Shown here: positions 50,253-59,800 of the stretch, piece after piece | How the letters are laid out: the number at the start of each line of letters is the position of its first letter | How positions within the stretch are numbered: position 1 is the first letter of the stretch | Source of the DNA: Blautia coccoides | GTDB lineage: Bacteria; Bacillota; Clostridia; Lachnospirales; Lachnospiraceae | NCBI RefSeq assembly: GCF_034355335.1 | Contig: NZ_CP136422.1 | Location: 3,506,501-3,570,500 of the forward strand | Length of the DNA: 64,000 nt | Direction of reading: 5' to 3' | Position numbers and translations under genes: made by a program | Notes under the pieces: generated by a model | What the model was told of the DNA's origin: nothing | Database searches by the model: none | What the model saw: the letters and a program-made list of their open reading frames with translations, nothing else

Positions 50253-51020
50253 TTAGGCTCTCTGCCAATTTCTTTTTGTTGATTTTCTGATGGAACGAAC
50301 TACAAAACTGTCTGTAGATGTATTTTCAGATGCTGCGATTGCTGCCGCAATGACTGCTATCAGCTCGCCGTCATCCACAACCTCTTCCTCTGCTGCCTCC
50401 GGTATAGCTTTAGCAGCAGGAGCAGCCGGAACTTGAATTTCTTCCGGAGCAGTTTTCTTCTTGTCAAAGGACGCTACAAATCCCGGAATGTATTTCATTA
50501 AGGAAATAACAAAACACAGGAAGACCAGCATAACAAAAACAGTTCCTATACCCAGAAGTGTATTCTGTCCTGCCTGTGCCATTTTTTCACCCATTGAATA
50601 TTTGGGGTCAATGGTCACATTGAGAGGATTGCCGTTTTTATCCAATGTAAAGACGCAGTCTGCGTCACGGTTCTCAAACTTACATGCCAGTGTCAGGATA
50701 TAATTTCCGTCTTTGATCTCCACATCGCCTTTGGATGTCTCCACATATGCGCCCAGATCTTCGCTGGCACCGTCCCACGCAATTGCAGCGGAAGCACTGA
50801 ATGCGTCATCGCCTTCCATGAGACCCGCAATAGACTCCTCGTTCAGATCAGCAATGTTGCCGACAACGCCGCCAAAGCTCTCCACAAGAGAGTCAACGGT
50901 TGCATCATCCAGCTTTTTTAAACCGCCTGTGGAGTCTTTGCTGCTGCCGCAGGCTGTCATAGCCAGAGCGCATACTCCGATCAGGATTAAACCAATTAAT
51001 TTTTTCCATGTCTGCTTCAT
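50253..51020 (-). CDS. OadG-family decarboxylase subunit with extended N-terminus
   Basis: A 255-residue lipoprotein-like protein. The signal peptide has lipobox ALAMTACG, then an extracytoplasmic domain (about 30-145, GNYILTLACKFENRDADCVF), then a TM helix (TLLGIGTVFVMLVFLCFVIS) with OadG-type ISLMKYIPG, then an Ala/Pro/Glu-rich linker. Ordinary OadG is about 80-130 residues; the lipoprotein domain ahead of it is an addition. The ATG at 51020 is preferred (GAGGTG upstream). It likely stabilises the membrane decarboxylase. Confidence 0.8.
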   Translation of the reverse strand: MKQTWKKLIGLILIGVCALAMTACGSSKDSTGGLKKLDDATVDSLVESFGGVVGNIADLNEESIAGLMEGDDAFSASAAIAWDGASEDLGAYVETSKGDVEIKDGNYILTLACKFENRDADCVFTLDKNGNPLNVTIDPKYSMGEKMAQAGQNTLLGIGTVFVMLVFLCFVISLMKYIPGFVASFDKKKTAPEEIQVPAAPAAKAIPEAAEEEVVDDGELIAVIAAAIAASENTSTDSFVVRSIRKSTKRNWQRA

Positions 51021-51034
51021 ATGATTCACCTCAC

Positions 51035-52471
51035 CTAAACCGTGCCGTGTTTCTTGCTTGGACGATCTTCTCTCTTTGTGAATAACATTTCAAAAGCACC
51101 AATCACATATTTTCTTGTATCTTCTGCCTCAATGATGGAATCCACATAGCCTCTCTTGGCAGCAGACAGGGCACTTGACTGTAAGTCAGCATATTCAGCA
51201 GCTTTTTCATTGATCGTTGCAGCATCGCTGTCTGCATACATGATCTTCGCAGCAAGACGTGCGTCCATCATACCGATCTGAGCACCCGGCCATGCGAATA
51301 CCATGTCTGCTCCTGTGGATTTGCTGTTCATTGCCAGATATGCACTGCCGAATGCCTCACCGATCACGATGTTCACCTTCGGTACGGTTGCATTTGTAAA
51401 TGCGTAAGTAAGCTGTGCGGCTGCCTTGGCAATGTTGGCTTCAGAGCATTTTGTTGCTTTATAGCCTTTTACATTTGTCAGAGACAGAACCGGGATTTCA
51501 AAAGCATCACAGAATTTCACGAAATCCGCTGCTTTTTTACATCCTCTTGCAGAGAGTACATTGTCAAAGGACTCTGTCTTCTCCCCTTCATCGTTGTAAA
51601 CTTCGCTTCTGTTGGCAACACAGCCCACAACAGCACCGTTCAGACGGATGAATCCGGTCACCATATCTTTTGCGTATGCAGCTTTCACTTCAAAGAACTC
51701 ATTGTTGTCCGCGATCTGGGAAAGTGCAATGGCGGTATCACCCACACAATTTTCCAGTTCCGGGCAAACACGGTTTAAGTCATCTGCGCAGTCTTCGTAG
51801 GAAGAATTATCTTCGTAGTTGGAAGGCAGCATGGATACCAGCTGTCTCATCTGCGCAAGGATTTCATCTTCACTTCCCAGAACATCTACCAGACCAGCCT
51901 CTTCACTCTGGTATTTTGCACTGGAAGTATCACATTTGGAAATTTCATTTCCCTCTAAAGCGTTGGGGGAGTTTACAAACAGTTTACCGCTCTTCTCTTC
52001 CATGAAGGTGAAATCGGTAAGAGCCGGAACAATTGCAAGGCCGCCGCCGCAGGTTCCAAAAATACCTGTGATCTGCGGGATCACACCTGATGCCATAACC
52101 TGTTTGGTATAAATCTCGCCAAAAGCGTTCAGCGCATCTGTGGCTTCCTGCAGTCTTAAGCCTGCGCAGTCCACAAGTCCGATAACCGGAGCGCCTGTCT
52201 TCATTGCCAGATCGTAAAGTCTGACAATCTTTTTGGCATGCATTTCACCAATGGTTCCGTTCAGAACGGAAGCGTCCTGGCTGTACACATACACCAGGCT
52301 GCCGTCGATGACACCATAACCGGTGATGACACCGTCTGACGGTGTTTCCTTTTCAGATAAGTTGAAATCTGTGTTTCTTGCTGTGACACAGCTGCCGATC
52401 TCAACAAAACTGTTCTCATCAAGTAAAGAAGCAATTCTTTTACTTGCCAAGCTTTGTGCTGTATTACTCAT
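51035..52471 (-). CDS. Acyl-CoA carboxylase/decarboxylase carboxyltransferase
   Basis: A 478-residue crotonase-fold carboxyltransferase like MmdA, PccB and the transcarboxylase 12S subunit. TPSDGVITGYGVIDGSLVYV, the oxyanion glycines FGTCGGGLAIVPALTDF, and VIGEAFGSAYLAMNS with FAWPGAQIGMM are characteristic. The substrate may be methylmalonyl-CoA, malonyl-CoA or another acyl-CoA. It is slightly shorter than MmdA (about 510). It is the first gene of the operon, preceded by a 130-nt leader with an upstream mini-ORF. Confidence 0.85.
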   Translation of the reverse strand: MSNTAQSLASKRIASLLDENSFVEIGSCVTARNTDFNLSEKETPSDGVITGYGVIDGSLVYVYSQDASVLNGTIGEMHAKKIVRLYDLAMKTGAPVIGLVDCAGLRLQEATDALNAFGEIYTKQVMASGVIPQITGIFGTCGGGLAIVPALTDFTFMEEKSGKLFVNSPNALEGNEISKCDTSSAKYQSEEAGLVDVLGSEDEILAQMRQLVSMLPSNYEDNSSYEDCADDLNRVCPELENCVGDTAIALSQIADNNEFFEVKAAYAKDMVTGFIRLNGAVVGCVANRSEVYNDEGEKTESFDNVLSARGCKKAADFVKFCDAFEIPVLSLTNVKGYKATKCSEANIAKAAAQLTYAFTNATVPKVNIVIGEAFGSAYLAMNSKSTGADMVFAWPGAQIGMMDARLAAKIMYADSDAATINEKAAEYADLQSSALSAAKRGYVDSIIEAEDTRKYVIGAFEMLFTKREDRPSKKHGTV

Positions 52472-52492
52472 TTATCAGCCCTCCATTTTTTA

Positions 52493-52543
52493 TTATTTAC
52501 CTGGATTCTGCACGAAAAATCTGCGTGATAATCCGGTTTTCAT
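52493..52543 (-). CDS. Possible 16-aa leader peptide of the decarboxylase operon
   Basis: A 16-codon frame MKTGLSRRFFVQNPGK with an AGGAGG 10-11 nt upstream, ending 21 bp before the first structural gene. Its ribosome binding site lies in a bulge of a hairpin (GCAGAAAT-GGTTTT with AAAACC-ATTTCTGC), and the frame itself lies in an alternative hairpin (TCTGCATGAAAA with TTTTCGTGCAGA). The two hairpins compete for the same strand. Translation is not shown. Confidence 0.35.
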   Translation of the reverse strand: MKTGLSRRFFVQNPGK

Positions 52544-52608
52544 GCAGAAATCGCCTCCTGGTTTTACTTTGTTGAATTAAAAGACAAAACCAATTTCTGC
52601 CGATTTTA

Positions 52609-52637
52609 ATTGTACCTTGTTTCCGGGGATTTTTCAA
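52609..52637 (-). promoter_or_regulatory. Sigma-A promoter of the decarboxylase operon
   Basis: Minus strand: -35 TTGAAA (52632-52637), 17-nt spacer, -10 TACAAT (52609-52614). Transcription would start near 52602, giving a 130-nt leader. Confidence 0.65.
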
Positions 52638-52853
52638 CAAAAATTTGTGAAATATTTAATTATTATGAATATTTTTGTTACTATTTACGGGGCATTATCC
52701 CGCAAGGCGTTTTCCCCGGGGAGATACTGCACCATACCCGGCAAAATCCCAAAGCAGCCGGCGCCATACAGATCTGATCCCCCATATCCGTGTATTTACC
52801 GCGCTGATCTGCATGGTTACGCAGGCAGGGTCTGGAAATGCGGGGCTTTACGC
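52638..52853. other. Gap between the trp terminator and decarboxylase promoter
   Basis: Nothing recognisable: an A/T-rich stretch next to the promoter, then mixed-composition DNA without a supported frame, repeat or RNA motif. Confidence 0.5.
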
Positions 52854-52883
52854 AAAAAAGGAGGATGGAATTTTCCATCCTCC
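52854..52883 (-). terminator. Terminator of the trp operon
   Basis: GGAGGATGGAA pairs with TTCCATCCTCC with almost no loop, followed on the minus strand by TTTTTT. It lies 8 bp after the trpA stop. Confidence 0.9.
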
Positions 52884-52890
52884 GCTGTTC

Positions 52891-53673
52891 TCAGTTGTTT
52901 GCCCGGTCCACGGCAGCTTTCATTTCTTTTACATACTCCGCCACATAGGGCACACAGTCCTTTCCATATTTTGCCACAATTTTAACAATTGCAGAGCCTA
53001 CAATGGCTCCGTCTGAAACCTTTGCCATGGCGTATGCCTGTTCCGGTGTGGAAATGCCGAAGCCCACGGCGCAGGGCACATCTGTGGCCCGGCGCACCAG
53101 CTCTACCATGGCGCCGATGTCCGTCTTGATCTCACTTCTCACACCGGTCACTCCCAGAGAAGAGACACAGTAGATATATCCCTTTGCCTCCTTTGCGATC
53201 ATGGTGATGCGGGCATTTGAAGTGGGTGCTATAAGAGGAATGATGTCAATGCCATAGGCATCACACGCAGGCGCCAGCTCCTGTTTTTCTTCATAGGGCA
53301 TATCCGGAACGATGATACCGTCCACGCCGCACTCCACACATTTTTTCATGAAGCGCTCCTTGCCATATGTAAAAATAGGATTCACATAGGTAAGAAACAC
53401 GATCGGCACTGTGACCTTCTGTCTCGCCCTTTTTATCATGTCAAACAATTTGTCAGTGGTGCATCCCGCTTTTAAGGCTCTCTCATTTGCCTCCTGGATC
53501 ACCGGTCCTTCTGCTGTAGGGTCAGAAAAAGGGATGCCGATCTCTATCAGATCAGCTCCTGCCTCCTCCATGGCGTACAAAAGCTGCTCTGTCACATCAA
53601 GCGTAGGGTCACCGCCTGTGATAAACGGAATAAATGCCTTTTTGTTTTCAAATGCCTGATATATTTTACTCAT
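52891..53673 (-). CDS. trpA: Tryptophan synthase alpha subunit
   Basis: A 260-residue TIM barrel cleaving indole-3-glycerol phosphate to indole, which passes to Trp[21 protein letters not shown] carries one catalytic acid and [11 protein letters not shown] the second; [11 protein letters not shown] and the phosphate loop [11 protein letters not shown] are present. The ATG at 53673 overlaps the trpB stop by 8 bp and begins the family N-terminus ([20 protein letters not shown]). Confidence 0.96.
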   Translation of the reverse strand: MSKIYQAFENKKAFIPFITGGDPTLDVTEQLLYAMEEAGADLIEIGIPFSDPTAEGPVIQEANERALKAGCTTDKLFDMIKRARQKVTVPIVFLTYVNPIFTYGKERFMKKCVECGVDGIIVPDMPYEEKQELAPACDAYGIDIIPLIAPTSNARITMIAKEAKGYIYCVSSLGVTGVRSEIKTDIGAMVELVRRATDVPCAVGFGISTPEQAYAMAKVSDGAIVGSAIVKIVAKYGKDCVPYVAEYVKEMKAAVDRANN

Positions 53674-54850
53674 AAATTTCCACTCCTCTGTATCGTGCAA
53701 TGGCAGCCACGTCCTTGTCGCCTCTGCCGGAAATATTTACCACTATGATCTTATCCTTATCCATGGTCGGAGCCAGTTTCCTGGCATATGCCACTGCGTG
53801 GGCGCTTTCGATAGCCGGTATGATTCCCTCTGTCTTGGAGAGGTATTCAAATGCCTCCACCGCTTCGGCGTCTGTGATCGGCACATATTTGGCCCTTCCC
53901 GTCTTGTTCAGATTGGCATGTTCCGGCCCGATACCCGGGTAATCCAGTCCTGCGGAAATGGAGTATACTGGAGCGATCTGTCCGTACTCATCCTGGCAGA
54001 ACAGGGATTTCATACCATGGAAAACTCCCTCTGTTCCTTTTGCGATGGTTGCCGCATGTTTTTCCGTATCCACACCAAGCCCTGCCGCTTCACATCCGAT
54101 GAGCTGCACCTGCTCATCCTTGATGAATTCATAAAACGCTCCCATGGCGTTGCTGCCGCCGCCTACACAGGCGATCACAGCATCCGGAAGTCTGCCTTCT
54201 CTTTCCTGAAGCTGTTCTTTGATCTCCTTTCCGATGATCTTCTGGAAATCACGAACGATCATAGGGAAGGGGTGGGGACCCATGACAGAACCCAACACAT
54301 AAAGGGTATCGTCCATCCTTCTGGTCCACTCTCTCATGGTCTCATTTACAGCATCCTTCAAAGTGGCTGTTCCGCTGTCCACAGGGTGAACCTTTGCCCC
54401 CAGCAGTTCCATGCGGTATACGTTCAGTGCCTGGCGGTCTGTGTCCTCACGTCCCATGAAGACTTCACATTCCATCCCCATAAGGGCTGCTGCCGTAGCT
54501 GTGGCCACACCGTGCTGTCCCGCTCCCGTCTCAGCGATAACTCTCGTCTTGCCCATCTTCTTCGCAAGGAGCACCTGTCCCAGAACATTGTTGATCTTAT
54601 GGGAACCGGTATGGTTCAAATCCTCTCTCTTCAGGTAGATCTTCGCGCCTCCCAGATCCTTTGTCATCTTCTCGGCATAGTACAGCAGAGAAGGGCGGCC
54701 CGCATAATTTTTCAGCAAATCGTCCAGCTCCCTGTTAAATTCCGGGTCCCTGCTGTATTTCTCATAGGCTTCCTCCAGCTCCTGCACTGCGTTCATCAGT
54801 GTCTCCGGAATGTACTGTCCTCCGTAATTGCCAAATCTTCCTTTGCTCAT
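53666..54850 (-). CDS. trpB: Tryptophan synthase beta subunit
   Basis: A 394-residue PLP enzyme joining indole and serine. The PLP lysine is in [14 protein letters not shown] (about 90), the glycine loop is [10 protein letters not shown] and the catalytic Glu is in [10 protein letters not shown]. The ATG at 54850 starts [17 protein letters not shown], the family N-terminus; the longer in-frame extension overlaps trpF and is unlikely. Confidence 0.96.
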   Translation of the reverse strand: MSKGRFGNYGGQYIPETLMNAVQELEEAYEKYSRDPEFNRELDDLLKNYAGRPSLLYYAEKMTKDLGGAKIYLKREDLNHTGSHKINNVLGQVLLAKKMGKTRVIAETGAGQHGVATATAAALMGMECEVFMGREDTDRQALNVYRMELLGAKVHPVDSGTATLKDAVNETMREWTRRMDDTLYVLGSVMGPHPFPMIVRDFQKIIGKEIKEQLQEREGRLPDAVIACVGGGSNAMGAFYEFIKDEQVQLIGCEAAGLGVDTEKHAATIAKGTEGVFHGMKSLFCQDEYGQIAPVYSISAGLDYPGIGPEHANLNKTGRAKYVPITDAEAVEAFEYLSKTEGIIPAIESAHAVAYARKLAPTMDKDKIIVVNISGRGDKDVAAIARYRGVEIYE

Positions 54851-54872
54851 ATTTTCATCCTCTTCTTTATAA

Positions 54873-55508
54873 TCAATGGTTTTTCGTGTCCGAATCCTGT
54901 TCCCGGACCGCCCGGATAAATTCCCTGACCTTGTCCCTGTCTTTATATCCCTCTGTCTCCACTGCGCTGCTGACATCTGCTGCAAATGCACCGCTACTTT
55001 CAAGAGCACTCTGCACATTTTCGGCACTCAGGCCTCCGGCCAGAAAAAATGGTCTGGCAAGCCTTGGAATGAGCGACAGGTCAAATCCTTTTCCGCTTCC
55101 TCCGTACTGTCCCTTTGTATAGGTGTCAAGGAGCAGATACTCGCAGGGCAACTTCTCCGCTTCCAGGATCTGCTCCCGGCTCTGTACGCGGACTGCTTTT
55201 ATCACCGGTTTCTTAGTAAATGTCTTCAGACTGCGGATATAGGCTTCATCCTCATCTCCGTGAAGCTGAATGATATCTATGATCCCCTTTTCAGCGATCC
55301 GTGCTGCCTCCCGGACCGGAGCGTTTACAAATACGCCTGCCGCCAGGATTCCATCCGCCAGTCCTGCCCTTAAGCACTCTGCCTGTTCTTCCGTGATCCG
55401 CCGGCTGCTGTTCGCAAAGACAAACCCGATAAAATCCGGACGGTACAGGTTGGCTGTCTCTATGTCCTCAGGACGCCTAAGGCCGCAGATCTTTACTTTA
55501 CTGCTCAT
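54873..55508 (-). CDS. trpF: Phosphoribosylanthranilate isomerase
   Basis: A 211-residue TIM barrel performing the Amadori rearrangement of PRA to CdRP. The catalytic Cys is in [12 protein letters not shown] and the general acid Asp is in [19 protein letters not shown]. The phosphate-binding [12 protein letters not shown] and [13 protein letters not shown] close the barrel. It overlaps the trpC stop by 11 bp. Confidence 0.95.
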   Translation of the reverse strand: MSSKVKICGLRRPEDIETANLYRPDFIGFVFANSSRRITEEQAECLRAGLADGILAAGVFVNAPVREAARIAEKGIIDIIQLHGDEDEAYIRSLKTFTKKPVIKAVRVQSREQILEAEKLPCEYLLLDTYTKGQYGGSGKGFDLSLIPRLARPFFLAGGLSAENVQSALESSGAFAADVSSAVETEGYKDRDKVREFIRAVREQDSDTKNH

Positions 55509-56295
55509 TGGATGTATCCTCTCCTTTTAGGTAAGAAAGCATTTTTTTCTTATCCCTGCTCTTCATCAGTGTCTCACCGATCAGCACAGCATTCACTTCA
55601 TTTTCCTTTAAGCGCGCAATGTCCTCGGGACCTTTTATACCGCTCTCTGCCACGAACAGGATCTCTTTCGGCGCCAGAGCGCGAAGCCTTGTGCTATTTC
55701 CCACATCCACGCTGAAATCCTTCAGATTGCGGTTATTCACGCCGATGACTCTGGCTCCCGCCCACACGGCATGTGAAATTTCTTTCTCGTCATGGGCTTC
55801 CACCAAAGCGGAAATGCCCAAAGTGTCGCACACCTGAATATATCGTTTCAGAAGCACCGGCTCGATGAGCGCACAGATCAGCAGCACAGCGCTGGCACCC
55901 AGAGCCTTTGCCTCATATATCTGATACTCTTCCACCACAAAATCTTTCCTGAGAACCGGAATCTTCACATTTTCCGCAATCTCCTTCAGATAGCTGTCAG
56001 CTCCCAGAAAATATTTCGGCTCAGTCAGACAGGAGACAGCATCTGCCCCCGCCGCTTCGTATTCCTTTGCGATATCCAGATACGGAAAATCTTCTGCGAT
56101 GATCCCTTTTGAAGGGGAGGCTTTTTTTACCTCACATATGAAGCTGAGTCCCTCCTTTGCCAGGGCTTTTTCAAAGGGGAATCCTGTATCTGTCTCCATT
56201 TGGTATGCCGCTTTTTTCAGGGTTCCGAGAGGGACTTTCTTTTTCTGCTGGGTCACCCGGATCTCTGTGTCTCTCGCTATCTGTTCCAGTATCAT
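55498..56295 (-). CDS. trpC: Indole-3-glycerol phosphate synthase
   Basis: A 265-residue TIM barrel closing the indole ring of CdRP. FICEVKKASPSKGIIAEDF (catalytic Lys and Glu), VLRKDFVVEEYQIYEAKALG, GVNNRNLKDFSVD and FVAESGIKGPEDI are the expected motifs. It is 16 bp downstream of trpGD. Confidence 0.96.
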   Translation of the reverse strand: MILEQIARDTEIRVTQQKKKVPLGTLKKAAYQMETDTGFPFEKALAKEGLSFICEVKKASPSKGIIAEDFPYLDIAKEYEAAGADAVSCLTEPKYFLGADSYLKEIAENVKIPVLRKDFVVEEYQIYEAKALGASAVLLICALIEPVLLKRYIQVCDTLGISALVEAHDEKEISHAVWAGARVIGVNNRNLKDFSVDVGNSTRLRALAPKEILFVAESGIKGPEDIARLKENEVNAVLIGETLMKSRDKKKMLSYLKGEDTSNEQ

Positions 56296-56311
56296 TTTTC
56301 AGTCTCCTCCT

Positions 56312-57916
56312 TTACTGTTCTCTTGTGGCCTTTACAAATTCATCAAATTTTGCCTGTGCCTTTTTGCTCTCTATCAGATCCCGGGCCATATCAATGCCCT
56401 CCTGCAATGTGATGCCGTCAATCCCCAGATAGAGACTCATACCCGCATTTAAAAGCACCACATCGCGTTTTGGTCCTGTCTCACGCCCGGAGAGAATATC
56501 CCTGGTGATCTGTGCGTTATCAGCAGGAGAGCCGCCCACCAGTTCAGAAAGTTCACAGCGTTTCATTCCAAACTGCTCCGGTGATATGGTGTAGCAGGAA
56601 GTCTCTCCAAAACGTATTTCGCAGACTGTGGTCTCCCCTGTCAAGGTGATCTCATCCAGGCCGTCCTCACCGCACACAGCGACTCCTCTGGTCACACCTA
56701 AGTTGCCCAGCACCTTTGCCAGCGGTTCCACCAGATTTTTGTCGTATACGCCAAGAAGCTGCATGGTAGCTGCTGCCGGGTTGGAGAGGGGGCCTAAAAT
56801 ATTGAACACGGTGCGCACCCCCATCTCTTTTCTCACCGGAGCCGCGTATTTCATAGAAGAGTGATAAACCGGCGCAAACATAAAGCACATCCCAGTCTTG
56901 TTGAGAATGTTCTCATTCTGTTTTGCGTCAAGAGCCACATTGGCACCCAGATTTTCCAGGACATCTGCCGCACCGCTCTTACTGGATACGCTGCGGTTTC
57001 CGTGTTTTGCCACAGGCATTCCGCCCGCTGCGACCACAAACGCCGCTGTGGTGGAAATATTAAAGGTTCCTGCCTCGTCTCCTCCCGTTCCCACAATATC
57101 TATGACTTCTCTCTCGGGTTTGATCTTGATCCCTTTTTCCCTCATGACCTCAGCAAAAGCTGTGATTTCATCTATACTCTCTCCCTGCATGCGAAGCGCC
57201 GCCAGAAAAGCTCCCATCTGTGCCTGTGTGGCAATGCCATCCATCATTTCATGCATGACTGCCTTTGCCATCTCATAATTTAAATCCTTGCCGTCCATCA
57301 GTGTATGAATTGCCTCTTTGATCATGATCTTATCTCCTCTTACAGCTTTTATATTTAAAAAATTTTCAAGTATATTCTTTCCCTGGGGTGTGAGAATGGA
57401 TTCCGGATGAAACTGAAGTCCATATACCGGATACTCTCTGTGCCCTACTGCCATGATTTCCCCATTTTCCACATCCGTGGACAAGACCTGAAGACATTGG
57501 GGAATGGTTCCCTCCTCCGCTATAAGGGAGTGGTATCTGGCCGCGTCTATTTCTTCCTCCATGCCTGCGAAAATGGGACTCTCTGTCTGAAGAAATACCC
57601 GGCTTCTTTTTCCGTGCATCAAATGTCTGGCATGGCTGATCCTGGCGCCGTACACTTCACAGACAGCCTGATGTCCCAGGCAGACACCCAGGATAGGCAC
57701 CCTGCCCTGCAGTCTCTGAATAACCGCTTCACAGATTCCTGCGTCCTTCGGATATCCCGGTCCCGGTGACAGGATAATGTGGGAAGGATGTAATGCCTCT
57801 ATCTCCTCCACTGTCATCTCATCATTTCTTATCACCCGGATGTCCGGGTTAATGGTGCCTATCATCTGTACCAGGTTGTATGTAAAACTGTCGTAATTAT
57901 CAATCAGCAATATCAT
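56312..57916 (-). CDS. trpGD: Anthranilate synthase II / anthranilate phosphoribosyltransferase fusion
   Basis: A 534-residue bifunctional protein. Residues 1-190 are the TrpG glutamine amidotransferase with Cys in GVCLGHQAVCEVYG and the HPES of LQFHPESILTPQGK. Residues 198-534 are TrpD, with the PRPP loop DIVGTGGDEAGTFNIST, NRSVSSKSGAADVLENLG and GPLSNPA. The same order occurs in enterobacterial TrpD. The gene overlaps the trpE stop (ATGA), giving coupled amounts of both synthase components. Confidence 0.95.
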   Translation of the reverse strand: MILLIDNYDSFTYNLVQMIGTINPDIRVIRNDEMTVEEIEALHPSHIILSPGPGYPKDAGICEAVIQRLQGRVPILGVCLGHQAVCEVYGARISHARHLMHGKRSRVFLQTESPIFAGMEEEIDAARYHSLIAEEGTIPQCLQVLSTDVENGEIMAVGHREYPVYGLQFHPESILTPQGKNILENFLNIKAVRGDKIMIKEAIHTLMDGKDLNYEMAKAVMHEMMDGIATQAQMGAFLAALRMQGESIDEITAFAEVMREKGIKIKPEREVIDIVGTGGDEAGTFNISTTAAFVVAAGGMPVAKHGNRSVSSKSGAADVLENLGANVALDAKQNENILNKTGMCFMFAPVYHSSMKYAAPVRKEMGVRTVFNILGPLSNPAAATMQLLGVYDKNLVEPLAKVLGNLGVTRGVAVCGEDGLDEITLTGETTVCEIRFGETSCYTISPEQFGMKRCELSELVGGSPADNAQITRDILSGRETGPKRDVVLLNAGMSLYLGIDGITLQEGIDMARDLIESKKAQAKFDEFVKATREQ

Positions 57917-59379
57917 AACTCTTCCACCTCCCCGGCATTTTTAATGGCCTGCATCACTGCTGCCGCTTTATTTGCCGATTCTTCGTATTCCAGCTCCGGA
58001 ACACTGTCTGCCACAATTCCGCCGCCTGCCTGTACGTAGACTTTACCGTCTTTTTTGACTGCCATGCGGATAGCAATACAGGTATCCAAATTGCCGGCAA
58101 AATCCAGATAGCCGATGGCACCTCCGTAGACACCTCTCTCCATACTCTCCAGCTCCTCGATGATCTCGCATGCTCTGATTTTGGGCGCGCCGGAAAGAGT
58201 TCCCGCAGGAAGTACAGCTTCAACTGCATCCAATGCATCCTTGTCGTCCCGGATGGTTCCCTCCACCTGTGAACAAATGTGCATGATCTTAGAATAACGG
58301 TGGATCATCATATATTTCGTCACTTCCACAGAACCAAACTGACTGATGCGTCCCAGATCATTTCTCCCCAGGTCTACCAGCATATTGTGTTCTGACAGTT
58401 CCTTTTCATCCTGCAGAAGATCTTTTTCCAAAGCTTCATCCTCCTCTGCATCCGCCCCCCTTGGCCTGGAGCCTGCTACCGGGAAGGTAGTCAGCCGGCC
58501 ATCCTGAAGGCGGACCAGAGTCTCCGGTGAAGTGCTCATCAGTTCTTCCTCATCAAAATGCAGGTAAACCATATACGGGGAAGGATTTGTTGTCCGAAGA
58601 ACTCTGTAAGCGTTTAAAAGGCTTCCTCTCATAGGACTGCAAAACTGCCTGGAAATAACAGCCTGGAAGATATCCCCATCTCTTATATATTCTTTCGTCT
58701 TCTCTACAATGCTGCAGTATTCCTCCCTGCTCACATTACAGGTGAAATCAATCTGCTCTGGCTCCGCTTCAGCCGCAGGTACCGGTGCGCTTTTGATCAG
58801 CCCGGCGATCCTTGCGATCTCCGCTGTAGCCTCGCCATAATTCTCCATCACTTTATCCGTCCGCATATTCACAATGATACATATCTTCTGCTTCAGATGG
58901 TCATAGGCGATGACTTTGTCAAAAAGCATAACATCGTAATCGGGAAATGTGCCCTTTTTTATATGGAGCACCGGTTCCGCGTAACCGATCATAGAATATG
59001 CAAAATACCCTACAAAGCCGCCGGTAAACGGAGGCATGCCGGAAAGTCTGGGAGACTTGTAGTCTTTCATGATCTCTCTCAATACATTCAAGGGCTTTTC
59101 TGTCTCCACAATCTCTGTCTTTCCCTGTTTTTCTATATATACTTTACTGTCCCTGCAGGTCACCCGCATGACCGGGTCATATCCCAGAAAAGAATATCTT
59201 CCCCATGTCTCTCCGCCCTCTATACTCTCCAGAAGATAATATCTCTTAGAAAGCCCTGTGAGCTTGCGCAGCAGAGTGATCGGTGTTGTAACATCCGCAT
59301 AGATTTCCCTGCATACAGGGACAATGGAATATTCCTCCGCCAGTTTCAAAATTGTGTTGCAGTCCGGTGTGATCGTCAT
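57913..59379 (-). CDS. trpE: Anthranilate synthase component I
   Basis: A 488-residue chorismate-using enzyme producing anthranilate with ammonia from TrpG. The N-terminal domain carries the feedback site LLESIEGGETWGRYSFLG (LLES near 65 suggests tryptophan inhibition), and the C-terminal chorismate domain carries SPETLVRLQDGRLTTFPVAG, LPAGTLSGAPKIRA and YGGAIGYLDF. The ATG at 59379 has GGGAGG upstream; an in-frame codon at 59526 would lie inside the T-box and is rejected. First gene of the trp operon. Confidence 0.96.
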   Translation of the reverse strand: MTITPDCNTILKLAEEYSIVPVCREIYADVTTPITLLRKLTGLSKRYYLLESIEGGETWGRYSFLGYDPVMRVTCRDSKVYIEKQGKTEIVETEKPLNVLREIMKDYKSPRLSGMPPFTGGFVGYFAYSMIGYAEPVLHIKKGTFPDYDVMLFDKVIAYDHLKQKICIIVNMRTDKVMENYGEATAEIARIAGLIKSAPVPAAEAEPEQIDFTCNVSREEYCSIVEKTKEYIRDGDIFQAVISRQFCSPMRGSLLNAYRVLRTTNPSPYMVYLHFDEEELMSTSPETLVRLQDGRLTTFPVAGSRPRGADAEEDEALEKDLLQDEKELSEHNMLVDLGRNDLGRISQFGSVEVTKYMMIHRYSKIMHICSQVEGTIRDDKDALDAVEAVLPAGTLSGAPKIRACEIIEELESMERGVYGGAIGYLDFAGNLDTCIAIRMAVKKDGKVYVQAGGGIVADSVPELEYEESANKAAAVMQAIKNAGEVEEL

Positions 59380-59415
59380 GTTTTTTCCTCCCTTTCCAAA
59401 GAGCGGCAATAAAAA

Positions 59416-59729
59416 AGCTCCTGCCCCATCAGATTTCTCCAATGGGACAAGAGCTGTAAATTCTAAACTCCTGCGGTACCACCCATATTGCTCATATCCT
59501 TTACGTAATATGAACCGCTCTTTCATGTACTATCATACACTGCTCTTTGATAACGGATAAGCTCCCCGTCAGCGTCTACTCCCCTCCAGGAAGGTTTCAA
59601 GCTGCCCTCACAAGGCCATTCGGTAAAAACTCTTACTGCCGTATTTCCACCAACAACGGCTCTCTGGGAATAAATATTTTTACTTACTCTTCTTGTTCAT
59701 CGGTTTAAAGTGTTAATCAATTCAACTTT
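59416..59729 (-). promoter_or_regulatory. Tryptophan T-box leader of the trp operon
   Basis: The minus-strand leader contains the T-box core TGGGTGGTACCGCAG (complement of 59471-59485), which binds the tRNA acceptor end. It is followed by a terminator hairpin 59416-59455 (AGCTCTTGTCCCAT with ATGGGGCAGGAGCT, then T-run). In stem I an AGAGAG box and a specifier loop GAATGGCC are visible; the likely specifier codon is TGG (complement of 59616-59618), matching tryptophan. Uncharged tRNA-Trp would favour the antiterminator and turn on trpE-A. Confidence 0.93.
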
Positions 59730-59735
59730 TTTTCA

Positions 59736-59764
59736 ATTATAATGCCGTATGGGGTATTTGTCAA
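59736..59764 (-). promoter_or_regulatory. Consensus sigma-A promoter of the trp operon
   Basis: Minus strand: -35 TTGACA (59759-59764), 17-nt spacer, -10 TATAAT (59736-59741). All twelve consensus positions match. Regulation must therefore come mostly from the T-box. Confidence 0.9.
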
Positions 59765-59800
59765 TAGATGATTTGAAATTTTCTTCGGCCAAGCATGGCA

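Noticed and set aside
59380..59526. Longer trpE start at 59526
   Set aside because: The extra codons translate the T-box and terminator; the ATG at 59379 has a proper ribosome binding site and starts the family N-terminus.
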